Of a DNA stretch of 10,145 nt, positions 1 to 7,070 are shown one piece after another (position 1 is the stretch's first letter; each line of letters opens with the position of its first letter). The stretch comes from CBDTYW01 sp965364735 (GTDB lineage: Bacteria; Actinomycetota; Nitriliruptoria; Nitriliruptorales; Nitriliruptoraceae). The notes under the pieces are model-generated. The model made no database searches. It saw only the letters and a list, made by a program, of their open reading frames with translations, and was not told the DNA's origin. Location: assembly GCA_965364735.1 (NCBI GenBank), contig CBDTYW010000133.1, forward strand, positions 1 through 10,145. Direction: 5' to 3'. Both the position numbers and the translations under genes were made by a program.

Positions 1-711
1 CTCCCCATCCCAGCCGCCGAACACGCTGGCAGCGACCGCATCGACGTCGACGCCGGTCAGGTCACCGGCCAGGTACAGCGTTGATGCTCCCGGCGTGAAG
101 CGCGCTGCGTGGAAGGCTCGGACGTCGGCCGGCGTGGTCGCTTCGACGGACTCGATCGTCCCGGCCGCGGTCGTCCGGAATCGACCGGACGTGTGCAGAT
201 CCTCGCGGGCAGCCCGCTCGGCGCGGGCGTCGGGCGACGTCGCGTCCTGCTTGCGTGCGTCGCGACGCTCCGCGAGGACCTTCGCGATGTCGCCGTCGTC
301 AAGCGTGGGCTCGCGGGCGACGCCCGCAAGGAGCTCAGCGGCCTGCGGGACGAACGCGGTCGGAACGGAGAGGCTGAGGCGCAACGCCTCCCACTCCACC
401 CCGGACGACCAGACGCCGCCGAGGAGCTCGGTCGCGAACGCGAACTCCGAGGCGGTCCGTCCCTGCGCCCCGCGCGCCATCGCGCTGAGCAGCGCACCGG
501 CCGTGCCCTCACGGCCCTCGTCCTCGTCGGCCGGGCCCGCCTCGACGAGGAGGTCGACGCGGACCATCGGTCGGCCGGGGAGGTCGCACACGACCAGGTT
601 GCCGCCGTGTGCGGCGGACCTCGAGAAGTCTGGGAAGCTGAACGGACGAAGCGGGCCGGCGACGGGGCGTTCGGTGACGAGCCCCGAGCGACGTGCGGAC
701 GGGTCGGTCAT
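1..711 (-). CDS. M16 family peptidase, zinc-site-lacking partner subunit (3' end cut by window)
   Basis: My translation of the minus strand from the ATG at 711 stays open for 237 codons to the window edge, so the C-terminal part is missing. The protein has an M16 (insulinase/pitrilysin) fold signature. Around residues 140-237 there is a TSPDARA segment, then RAFHAARFTPGASTLYLAGD and a VFGGW end, which match the FY..Y.P.N..L.V.GD...V....FG.W block of M16 proteins. The position expected to carry HxxEH (residues 74-85) reads GALLSAMARG, so the zinc ligands are absent. In two-gene bacterial M16 systems one subunit is catalytic and the other is a non-catalytic partner that completes the chamber; this would be the latter. 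Its ATG overlaps the stop of the upstream catalytic gene by 4 bp (ATGA), implying translational coupling. No signal peptide is visible, so a cytoplasmic location is likely. The substrate is unknown. Confidence 0.88.
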   Translation of the reverse strand, partial: MTDPSARRSGLVTERPVAGPLRPFSFPDFSRSAAHGGNLVVCDLPGRPMVRVDLLVEAGPADEDEGREGTAGALLSAMARGAQGRTASEFAFATELLGGVWSSGVEWEALRLSLSVPTAFVPQAAELLAGVAREPTLDDGDIAKVLAERRDARKQDATSPDARAERAAREDLHTSGRFRTTAAGTIESVEATTPADVRAFHAARFTPGASTLYLAGDLTGVDVDAVAASVFGGWDGE

Positions 712-2057
712 GCCGTCACCTCGGAGGTCGTCGGGGCGTCGCCTGCGAGCTCGTCCGCGAGCCGGACCGCTTCCGGCTCGCCGGGCAGGAACGTCAGCGT
801 GAGCCGGTTCGGGGTGTCGAGCCAGCGCGCGGTCGCCTCGCGGACCTCCTCGGCGGTCACGGCCAGCGCCCGGGGCAGTTCTTCCAGCGCGGCATGTGCG
901 TCACCGAGCTGGGTGGCGGCGCGCGAGAACATGTCAGCACGCGTGGTCACGTCCGAGAGCTGCGCGAGCTCGTACGCGGCGGTGAGCGCTCGGGCTCGGG
1001 CGAGATCCTCGGCGCTCGGCCCGTCCGTCGCGAGCCGGTGGATCGTGGACATGACCTGCGCCTCGACGTCCACGGGGTCGATCCCGTCTCGGACCTGGAG
1101 CTCCGCGGTCACGGTCGCGATCTCCACGACCAGGGGCGACACGCCGATGTAGCTCATGGAGGGCTGGGCGAGCTGTCGGTCGACGACCAGGTCGCGGTAG
1201 AGCAAGGAACCGCGCCCGTACCCGAGGATGGTGGTGGCCATCCCGAGCGCGTCCATGTCCGTCGTGCCGGCTGGCGGGACGCGCCAGCCGAGCAGGACCC
1301 TGGGTGCCGAGACGCGGTCGTGGACTTCGCGACGGGCCGGCGCCTCCATCTGCATCGGGATCGTCGTGCGTTCGGGTCGGGGTGGCTCGCCCACCGAGGC
1401 GATGCCGCCGAAGAAGTGCTCCACGCGGGCGAGCGCGTCAGCGGGGTCGACGTCGCCGACGATCGAGATGACGGCGTTGTCCGGCCCGTACCAGCGGGCG
1501 TGGAACTCGAGGGCGTCGCTCAGCGACGCCGCATCGAGATCCGCCATCGAGCCGATCGCCGTGTGGTGGTAGTGGTGGCCCTTCGGGAACATGAGGCGCT
1601 GACGGATCAGCCATCGCGTCCCGGCAGGTGGGTTGTCGTAGCGCTGACGCTTCTCTTCCTTGACGACGTCGCGCTGGTTGTCGAGGACCTCCTGGGTCAG
1701 CGCGAGCTCCGCCATCCGGTCGGCCTCGAGCCAGAGGGCGAGGTCGAGCTGGTGGCTGGGAACCGTCTCGTAGTAGTTCGTCCGATCGAACGACGTCGTG
1801 GCGTTGAGCGTCGCTCCGGTGCTCTGGAGGAGCGAGAAGTGCTCACCGGCCTTCACGTTGGTCGAGCCCTCGAACATGAGGTGCTCGAACAGGTGCGCGA
1901 ACCCGGTCTGGCCCTCCTGCTCGTCGCGACATCCGACGTCGTACCAGAGGTTCACCGCAACGATCGGCGTCGTCGTGTCCTGGTTGATGACGACGCGAAG
2001 CCCGTTGTCGAGCGTGTGCGTGCGCAGGTCGTAGTCGGGAAGGGCGATCGTCGTCAC
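708..2057 (-). CDS. M16 family zinc metallopeptidase, catalytic subunit
   Basis: A 449-residue insulinase/pitrilysin-like peptidase. The inverted zinc motif HLFEH is at residues 55-59 (zinc ligands His55 and His59, catalytic Glu58). Glu135 in the VVKEEK segment lies 76 residues after His59, the spacing of the third zinc ligand in mitochondrial processing peptidase. The N-terminal M16 domain covers about 14-160, opening with LDNGLRVVINQD. The second M16 domain covers about 168-345, with FHARWYGPDNAVISIVGD and the GRGSLLYRDL segment typical of the substrate-binding half. The size (about 450) is that of the short two-subunit M16B class rather than of 900-residue pitrilysins. The start is a GTG; no good Shine-Dalgarno sequence precedes it, so the exact start is less certain. 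There is no signal peptide. The gene lies 54 bp after the M50 protease gene on the same strand and overlaps its inactive partner by 4 bp. It probably degrades peptides or processes a protein in the cytoplasm; the substrate cannot be read from the sequence. Confidence 0.95.
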   Translation of the reverse strand: MTTIALPDYDLRTHTLDNGLRVVINQDTTTPIVAVNLWYDVGCRDEQEGQTGFAHLFEHLMFEGSTNVKAGEHFSLLQSTGATLNATTSFDRTNYYETVPSHQLDLALWLEADRMAELALTQEVLDNQRDVVKEEKRQRYDNPPAGTRWLIRQRLMFPKGHHYHHTAIGSMADLDAASLSDALEFHARWYGPDNAVISIVGDVDPADALARVEHFFGGIASVGEPPRPERTTIPMQMEAPARREVHDRVSAPRVLLGWRVPPAGTTDMDALGMATTILGYGRGSLLYRDLVVDRQLAQPSMSYIGVSPLVVEIATVTAELQVRDGIDPVDVEAQVMSTIHRLATDGPSAEDLARARALTAAYELAQLSDVTTRADMFSRAATQLGDAHAALEELPRALAVTAEEVREATARWLDTPNRLTLTFLPGEPEAVRLADELAGDAPTTSEVTA

Positions 2058-2111
2058 GGTGTCTCGATGCGGGGGAGGATCGATGCGGCGAACCTATCCG
2101 CGCGACCGTGA

Positions 2112-3461
2112 TCAGAGGCCGCTGGCGCTGGTCCAGCCCGGATGCGTTCGCAGCGTGGCGAGGTCCGGGTCCTCTCGCAGGCTCTGGAGGTCCGAGAACC
2201 CGAGCCGACGTGCGTGGGTGAGTGCTTCGAGCGCGTCCGCGTCGCGGCCGACGCGCGCCAACGAGCATGCGGTGTTGTACGAGAGGACCGGTGCCACCCG
2301 GACCGAAGCCGGGGTGGGCGCGCGACCGCCGAGCGCCTGCAGCGCCTTGACGCCGAACCTCGCCGCGAGCTCGTGATCACCGTCGGCGTGGATCGCGACC
2401 TGCGTCGCCTCGAGGATCTCGGGTGAGAGCTGGACCTGCTCAGCCAGCGCGAGCGCGTCCGCGTGACGGTTCGAGAAGGCCAGCAGCAGGGCGAGCACCG
2501 ACGCACCGTCCCCGTCGTCGTCCCAGCGCCCCTGCCAGGTCCGGAGGACGCCGGGGGAGACGGACCGTCGCGCGGGGACATGGGTGATGGCCTGATGGGC
2601 AGCCCAGGCGATGTGCTCGGGAGGAAGCGGGTCGGTCCGACGCGGGTCGATGACGAACAGCCACGCTTCCTCGTGACGGCCCTCTCGCGCCAGCGTGCCG
2701 AGGGTCGCCGAGGCGCCGGAGACGGGGGCCACGGGTCCGTCCGCAGGGGCGACGGTGCTCCCGGCAACGGCGGCTGGCTGCCTGCGGGTCTGCTGGAAGA
2801 TCGTGAAGTTCGTGTAGGCGAAGTAGCCGGAGAGAAGCGCGAGGTAGGTCTGGTTGTTGACCAACGCCCACGCGGCCCCGAGACCCGCGACCGCGACGCC
2901 GATGATCGCCGCGCGCTGGTAGCGCTCGACCGGGCTGCCGGGCAGCAGCTCACGCAGGGCCTGCCCACCGTCCAGCGGCATGATCGGCATCAGGTTGAGC
3001 ACGCCCCATGCGAAGCACGCGAAGACCCACACGCTGAGCGCGAACTCGAAGAGGGTCCCGGAGGTGCTCACCCAGCAGCATGTGGTGTCGGTCATGAGCA
3101 GGACGAGGAAGCCGCCGACGAACCCGAAGCCGGGGCCGGCGAGCGAGATCGCGATGCTCCATCCCCGGCCCCGTGCGCGGTCCGCATGGTCGTGGCGGTC
3201 CCACGAGGTCAACCCGCCCATCCCGGCGAGGTCGATACGAGGTGTCAACCCGGCGCGCCGCCCGACGATCGCGTGACCGAACTCGTGCAGCATCACGGCC
3301 GCGGTGGCGATGGCGATCCAGACCACGATCCGGGCGGGACCGCCCAGATCGAGCCCGAACAGGCCGATGATCAGCAAGAAGGTCCAGTGGATGGTCACCG
3401 GAACGCCGAGGAGCTGGAACTGGAGTCCGCCGGTCCTGCCGGCTGCGATGGGGGCGGTCAC
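2112..3461 (-). CDS. Site-2 protease family (M50) membrane metallopeptidase with TPR-like C-terminal domain
   Basis: A 449-residue intramembrane zinc protease. The catalytic HEFGH is at residues 59-63 inside a hydrophobic helix. The second M50 motif, NLMPIMPLDGGQ, is at 156-167, with Asp164 as the third zinc ligand. I see about six hydrophobic segments, near 22-40, 43-66, 101-123, 136-158, 184-201 and 204-222. After about residue 225 a Pro/Ala-rich linker (228-250) leads to a soluble helical half. This ends in YNTACSLARVGRDADALEAL followed by an LREDPDLATLRTHPGW segment (394-443), the usual pattern of a terminal TPR repeat. Most stand-alone bacterial homologues carry PDZ or CBS domains; here TPR-like helices presumably recruit the substrate or a partner. 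The start is GTG, with AGGA nine bases upstream. The gene is divergent from typA and is followed 54 bp later by the M16 pair. Family membership is secure; the substrate (perhaps an anti-sigma factor or a membrane peptide) is unknown. Confidence 0.95.
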   Translation of the reverse strand: MTAPIAAGRTGGLQFQLLGVPVTIHWTFLLIIGLFGLDLGGPARIVVWIAIATAAVMLHEFGHAIVGRRAGLTPRIDLAGMGGLTSWDRHDHADRARGRGWSIAISLAGPGFGFVGGFLVLLMTDTTCCWVSTSGTLFEFALSVWVFACFAWGVLNLMPIMPLDGGQALRELLPGSPVERYQRAAIIGVAVAGLGAAWALVNNQTYLALLSGYFAYTNFTIFQQTRRQPAAVAGSTVAPADGPVAPVSGASATLGTLAREGRHEEAWLFVIDPRRTDPLPPEHIAWAAHQAITHVPARRSVSPGVLRTWQGRWDDDGDGASVLALLLAFSNRHADALALAEQVQLSPEILEATQVAIHADGDHELAARFGVKALQALGGRAPTPASVRVAPVLSYNTACSLARVGRDADALEALTHARRLGFSDLQSLREDPDLATLRTHPGWTSASGL

Positions 3462-3557
3462 GAAGTCTGGTCCTGGCCTGTCGAAGGGGATGCGATGGTC
3501 AGTGTGCAGCAGGCGGGCGGCTACCGTCCGGAGCCTCCCCCGAACGAAGAAGTGTCA
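3462..3557. promoter_or_regulatory. Divergent intergenic region between the M50 protease gene and typA
   Basis: This 96-bp gap separates two divergent starts if typA begins at the GTG at 3558, so it should hold promoters for both directions. On the plus strand TACCGT (3522-3527) fits the actinobacterial -10 pattern TANNNT and would place transcription initiation about 25 bases before the GTG. I see no convincing -35 box at the matching distance, and no clear -10 for the minus strand. If typA instead began at the ATG at 3495, only 33 bp would remain, little room for two promoters. The assignment rests mainly on gene orientation. Confidence 0.35.
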
Positions 3558-5396
3558 GTGGCAACCCGAGACGACCTGCGCAACATCGGCGTGATCGCCC
3601 ACGTCGACCATGGCAAGACCACCCTGGTCGACGCCATGTTGTGGCAGTCCGGCGCGTTCCGCGCCAACCAGGACGTCAACGACCGGGTGATGGACTCCGG
3701 TGACCTCGAGCGTGAGAAGGGGATCACGATCCTCGCGAAGAACACCGCGGTCCTTCGTGAGGGTCAGGTGATCAACGTCGTCGACACCCCCGGGCACGCC
3801 GACTTCGGTGGTGAGGTCGAGCGCGCGCTCTCCATGGTCGACGGTGTGCTGCTCCTCGTCGACTCCTCCGAGGGTCCGCTGCCCCAGACGCGCTTCGTGC
3901 TGCGCAAGTCCCTCGCCCAGGGACTCCCCGTCATCCTCGTGGTCAACAAGATCGACCGTCCGGACGCACGCATCGCCGAGGTCGTCGACGAGGTCTTCGA
4001 CCTCTTCATCGACCTCGACGCGACCGACGCCCAGATCGACATCCCGATCGTCTACACCAACGCCAAGGCTGGCACGGCGACGATGGACCTCGACGTGGAG
4101 GGTGAGAACCTCGACCCCCTGTTCGATGTGATCCAGACGCACGTCCCCGCGCCGTCCTACGAGGAGGGCCACCCCCTCCAGGCGCTCGTCACCAACCTCG
4201 ACTCCTCGCCGTACCTCGGCCGCCTCGCGCTCTGCCGCATCCAGAACGGCACGATGAAGAAGGGTCAGAACGTCGCCTGGTGCAAGTCCGACGGGACGAT
4301 CGTGCAGGCCAAGATCGGCGAGCTGCTGATCACGAAGAACCTCGACCGCGTCGCGGTGGACGAGGCTGGCCCCGGCGATCTCGTCGCGATCTCCGGCATC
4401 CCGGAGGTCACGATCGGCGAGACCCTCGCGGACCCCGAGAAGCCGATCGCCCTGCCGGTCATCACCGTCGACGAGCCGTCGCTCGGCATGACCATCGGGA
4501 TCAACTCGTCCCCGCTCGCCGGCAAGGAGGGCAAGCTCCTCACCGCTCGACAGGTCGAGGCGCGGCTCCAGGCCGAGCTCGTCGGCAACGTGTCGCTGCG
4601 CGTCCTGCCGACCGAGCGCCCCGACACCTGGGAGGTCCAGGGTCGCGGTGAGCTGCAGCTCGCCATCCTCGTCGAGACCATGCGTCGCGAAGGCTTCGAG
4701 CTGACCGTCGGCAAGCCGCGCGTCGTCACCAAGGAGATCGACGGCAAGCTCCACGAGCCCTTTGAGCGTCTCTCCATCGACGTCCCCGACGACTACGTCG
4801 GCGTCGTCACCCAGCTGCTGGGCCTGCGCAAGGGCCAGATGCAGCAGATGGTCAACCACGGCACCGGCTGGGTCCGCATGGAGTTCCGCGTCCCAGCGCG
4901 TGGCCTGATCGGCTTCCGCACCGAGTTCCTGACCGAGACCCGCGGCACCGGGATCATCCACCACGTCTTCGACGGCTACGAGGTGTGGCAGGGTGAGCTC
5001 CGGACCCGTCCGAACGGCTCGCTCGTCGCGGACCGCAGCGGTCAGACGACGCAGTTCGCGCTGACGACGCTGCAGGACCGTGGACAGCTCTTCCTCGGAC
5101 CTGGCGTCGAGGTCTACGAGGGCATGATCATCGGCGAGAACGCTCGCTCCGAGGACATGGACGTCAACCCCGCCAAGCCGAAGAAGCTGACGAACATGCG
5201 CGCGTCGTCCTCGGACGACACCGTCCGCCTCGCGCCGCCGCGCCAGATCTCGCTGGAGCAGGCGCTCGAGTTCATCCGTGAGGACGAGTGCGCCGAGATC
5301 ACGCCGGGAACCGTCCGCCTCCGCAAGGTGCACCTCGACGCCGCGACCCGTCGTCGCTCGGCGAAGAAGACCAAGACCGACGAGGCGTCCTCCTGA
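3558..5396 (+). CDS. typA: Translational GTPase TypA/BipA
   Basis: A ribosome-associated GTPase of the EF-G/LepA superfamily, which binds the 70S ribosome and is linked in other bacteria to large-subunit assembly and stress or low-temperature growth. From this start it is 612 residues (E. coli BipA has 607). All GTP-binding motifs are intact: G1 AHVDHGKT (14-21), G2 region EREKGITI (51-58), G3 DTPGH (76-80), G4 NKID (130-133) and G5 as NAK (168-170). Domain 2, the EF-G-like domains III and V (for example RGELQLAILVETMRREGFEL) and the TypA-specific C-terminal domain (RGTGIIHHVFDGYE onwards) follow in order, ending in a basic tail. I chose GTG 3558 because MATRDDLRNIGVIAHVDHGKTT matches the family start and codons before it have unusually many A/T third bases. 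An ATG at 3495 with GAAGGGG upstream would add 21 residues that do not look like the family. It is monocistronic, ending at a hairpin. Confidence 0.97.
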   Translation: MATRDDLRNIGVIAHVDHGKTTLVDAMLWQSGAFRANQDVNDRVMDSGDLEREKGITILAKNTAVLREGQVINVVDTPGHADFGGEVERALSMVDGVLLLVDSSEGPLPQTRFVLRKSLAQGLPVILVVNKIDRPDARIAEVVDEVFDLFIDLDATDAQIDIPIVYTNAKAGTATMDLDVEGENLDPLFDVIQTHVPAPSYEEGHPLQALVTNLDSSPYLGRLALCRIQNGTMKKGQNVAWCKSDGTIVQAKIGELLITKNLDRVAVDEAGPGDLVAISGIPEVTIGETLADPEKPIALPVITVDEPSLGMTIGINSSPLAGKEGKLLTARQVEARLQAELVGNVSLRVLPTERPDTWEVQGRGELQLAILVETMRREGFELTVGKPRVVTKEIDGKLHEPFERLSIDVPDDYVGVVTQLLGLRKGQMQQMVNHGTGWVRMEFRVPARGLIGFRTEFLTETRGTGIIHHVFDGYEVWQGELRTRPNGSLVADRSGQTTQFALTTLQDRGQLFLGPGVEVYEGMIIGENARSEDMDVNPAKPKKLTNMRASSSDDTVRLAPPRQISLEQALEFIREDECAEITPGTVRLRKVHLDAATRRRSAKKTKTDEASS

Positions 5397-5417
5397 CCGG
5401 CTGAGCCTCACCGAAGT

Positions 5418-5453
5418 CGAAGCGGGCCCCACCATCTGGTGAGGCCCGCTTCG
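5418..5453. terminator. Hairpin between convergent genes, probable bidirectional terminator
   Basis: An 11-bp stem pairs CGAAGCGGGCC (5418-5428) with GGCCCGCTTCG (5443-5453). Past one C/A mismatch, a further CACC (5430-5433) pairs with GGTG (5438-5441) around a four-base ATCT loop. It lies 21 bp after the typA stop and 18 bp before the stop of the convergent anti-sigma-type gene, so it could end transcription from both sides. No run of T follows on either strand, which is common for hairpin terminators in GC-rich actinobacteria. Confidence 0.7.
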
Positions 5454-5471
5454 TGTGTCAGCCGTGCTCCG

Positions 5472-6449
5472 TCACTGCCAGCGCGCCGCAGCCTCGGCCG
5501 TGCAGCCGTCCGTGGAGATCCAGCCCGCGAAGAGCGCCGCGTGCTCGGACAGCGTCGACGGGAGCACGGTGACCTGCACGGTGCGGTCGTCGGTGGCGTA
5601 GGCCGAGGTGACCTGTCCGACCGGCGGGGTCGCCATGGCGACGGACGTCCACGTCGCGCCCGTGGGGTCCGGGGCGACGTCGGTGACGACATCCCAGAGC
5701 GTGGTGAGCCCGAGCCGCTCGACGTACGGGGCCAGCTCGTCGGGGCTGAACGTCTCGCCGATCAGGCAGGGCAACCCGCCGAGCACCTCACCGTCGTCGA
5801 ACACCTCATTGCGGGTGACGTAGGCCTCGCCGGGGGCAGCGGCGACCCCGACGTCGAGCCGGAGCGGCCCACGGAACACCGCGGGGTCGATGCTGAGGGT
5901 GAACACGCCGGGAGCGCTGTCGCCGACGTCGTAGCTGACGCCCGGGTGCGTGCCTGCGTCCCCGGAACCGGTCGACTGGCTGACGACGGTGCCGACGAGC
6001 GACGGAGAGACGGGCTGCGTCGCAATGCGGACGTCGATGCCGTACTGGCGGAGGTCCGCGGCGAGCGCATCGCCGTCGCGGAAGTCCGAGAACACGTCGA
6101 TGACGACGACACCGCCCTCGAGCGGCCGGACCGCGAAGGCACGGCTGCCGGTCGTCGCGGTGCCGGGAAGGATCGCCAACGCGGCGCCGAGGGCGGCGGT
6201 GGCACCGACGAGGCCGCCCGTCCGGACCCAGGTCCGTCGGTGGCGCGGTCGGGTGACCTCCGAGAGCCGTCGTGGGGCGGCGGTCGTGGGCTGGGTGGGG
6301 ATCGGGCGGGTGAGCGTGGGCATGGCGATGATCTCCTCGAGCTGCTGCGCCGCAACGGCGCTGCGGTCCCAGGCAGCCATGACGGCGTCGCCGTCGATCG
6401 GGTCGGCGGCGGCCAGCGCGCGCAGATCCGGGTCGCGTCGGTCAGTCAT
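5472..6449 (-). CDS. Single-pass membrane protein, probable anti-sigma partner of the adjacent ECF sigma factor
   Basis: A 325-residue protein encoded directly after the ECF sigma gene; the two overlap by 8 bp (ATGACTGA), so they are translationally coupled. Residues 1-43 are an acidic, helical cytoplasmic segment (LRALAAADPIDGDAV...QQLEEIIAMP) resembling the N-termini of many actinobacterial sigma-linked membrane proteins. A Pro-rich stretch and a basic PRHRRTWVR precede one transmembrane helix (about 77-95), giving an N-in/C-out topology. The outside part (about 100-325) has a FAVRPLEGGVVVIDVFSDFRDGDALAADL segment and two cysteines (228, 316) that may form a disulfide. No HxxxCxxC zinc motif is present, so it is not a classical zinc-binding anti-sigma factor. 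I infer that the inner segment restrains the sigma factor and the outer domain senses an envelope signal. An internal promoter-like element lies 42 bp upstream. The start is ATG 6449; an ATG at 6572 would run deep into sigma coding sequence and is rejected. Confidence 0.75.
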   Translation of the reverse strand: MTDRRDPDLRALAAADPIDGDAVMAAWDRSAVAAQQLEEIIAMPTLTRPIPTQPTTAAPRRLSEVTRPRHRRTWVRTGGLVGATAALGAALAILPGTATTGSRAFAVRPLEGGVVVIDVFSDFRDGDALAADLRQYGIDVRIATQPVSPSLVGTVVSQSTGSGDAGTHPGVSYDVGDSAPGVFTLSIDPAVFRGPLRLDVGVAAAPGEAYVTRNEVFDDGEVLGGLPCLIGETFSPDELAPYVERLGLTTLWDVVTDVAPDPTGATWTSVAMATPPVGQVTSAYATDDRTVQVTVLPSTLSEHAALFAGWISTDGCTAEAAARWQ

Positions 6450-7050
6450 CGTGGTGCTCCTGGTGGCGTCCGGTCGGCGCCGTTGCTCGTACATGTCCGA
6501 CGCCGGCCGGGCCGTTACCGGTGAGGTCCGCCGCTGAAGCCGACAGCTCGGCGGTGAGGCGCCTGCGGGCACGGTGCAGGCGCACCCGCAGCGTCGCGCG
6601 GCTCACCCCGAAGGCGTTGGCGAGCTCCGCGCGCTCGAGGCCGTCCCACGCGAGCAGCGTGAGGAGCTCGCGATCGTCGTCGTCGAGCCGGGCCAGGGCG
6701 GCCGTCACGTCATCGACGGCGTCGTCGGGGCCGCCTTCCGGGACCGCACGCGACAGCTCGGATCCGAGTCGTCGATCGAGGGCACGGCGGCGACGTTCGC
6801 CGCGGTGCTGGTTGCGCAGGACGTTGCGCGCCACGCCGAACAGCCAAGGGGCGGCTTCGTCGCCGGCCGGCACGTCATCGATGCGACGCCATGCCACGAC
6901 GAACGTTTCGGCGACGACGTCAGCAGCGTCAGCCACGTTCTGGGTGCGACGTGCCGCGTAGGCGAAGATCCGCGCCGAGTGGTCGTGATGCAACGTGCGG
7001 AGCCGCTGCTCCGAGGTGAGATCCACAGGCGTTCCAGATCCGGGCATCAT
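6442..7050 (-). CDS. ECF-family RNA polymerase sigma factor
   Basis: A 202-residue sigma-70 factor of the extracytoplasmic function class. Sigma region 2 covers about 17-86: the DAADVVAETFVVAWRRIDDVP segment (41-61) is the DA.DVVQETF.RAW signature, and APWLFGVARNVLRNQHRGER (67-86) is the region 2.4 helix that reads the -10 element. Region 4 covers about 113-166: ALARLDDDDRELLTLLAWDGL followed by the helix-turn-helix AELANAFGVSRATLRVRLHRARRRL, which reads the -35 element. Regions 1 and 3 are absent, as expected for ECF. The last 35 residues (about 168-202) match no sigma region and hold a promoter-like element. The start is the ATG at 7050, with GAGG eight bases upstream; a second ATG follows at once. 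The gene sits 72 bp after the DUF1499 gene and overlaps its probable membrane partner. It is likely autoregulated. I cannot assign an ECF subgroup from the sequence alone. Confidence 0.95.
   Translation of the reverse strand: MMPGSGTPVDLTSEQRLRTLHHDHSARIFAYAARRTQNVADAADVVAETFVVAWRRIDDVPAGDEAAPWLFGVARNVLRNQHRGERRRRALDRRLGSELSRAVPEGGPDDAVDDVTAALARLDDDDRELLTLLAWDGLERAELANAFGVSRATLRVRLHRARRRLTAELSASAADLTGNGPAGVGHVRATAPTGRHQEHHDD
6492..6519 (-). promoter_or_regulatory. Internal ECF-type promoter-like element, copy 2
   Basis: On the minus strand this reads GGTAACG, then CCGGCC in the spacer, then CGGACATG. It matches the element upstream of the sigma gene at 22 of 28 positions with no gap. GGTAAC and GGACATG are 15 nt apart, in the range of ECF -35/-10 spacing. 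It lies in sigma codons about 178-187 (TGNGPAGVGH), beyond the conserved region 4. Its downstream edge is 42 bp before the ATG of the membrane partner, so it could drive that gene separately. It might instead be an operator or chance coding similarity. Confidence 0.42.
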
Positions 7051-7070
7051 GATCGACGCCTCGTGGACAT

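Noticed and set aside
693..2111. A 472-codon plus-strand frame opposite the catalytic M16 gene
   Set aside because: It is antisense shadow coding; the minus-strand frame carries the full M16 zinc site and two M16 domains.
2058..2111. TAGGTT in the gap before the M16 gene as a separate promoter
   Set aside because: It matches TANNNT on the minus strand but has no recognisable -35. With a 54-bp gap, read-through from the M50 gene is equally likely.
2463..3494. Plus-strand open frame running into typA, giving a 977-residue protein
   Set aside because: The added part is antisense to the M50 protease gene and has no family resemblance, with charged, Gly/Arg-rich composition. The real typA start is at 3558 or 3495.
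3555..5435. A 626-codon open frame on the minus strand, opposite typA
   Set aside because: It is a mirror of typA caused by GC-rich third positions. Its protein is a low-complexity mix of Val, Asp, Leu, Gly and Arg without any domain, while the plus-strand frame is unmistakably TypA.
6450..6572. Longer start for the sigma partner gene at 6572
   Set aside because: It would overlap the sigma gene by over 100 bp with a basic, Pro/Arg-rich segment, whereas ATG 6449 makes a typical coupled overlap.
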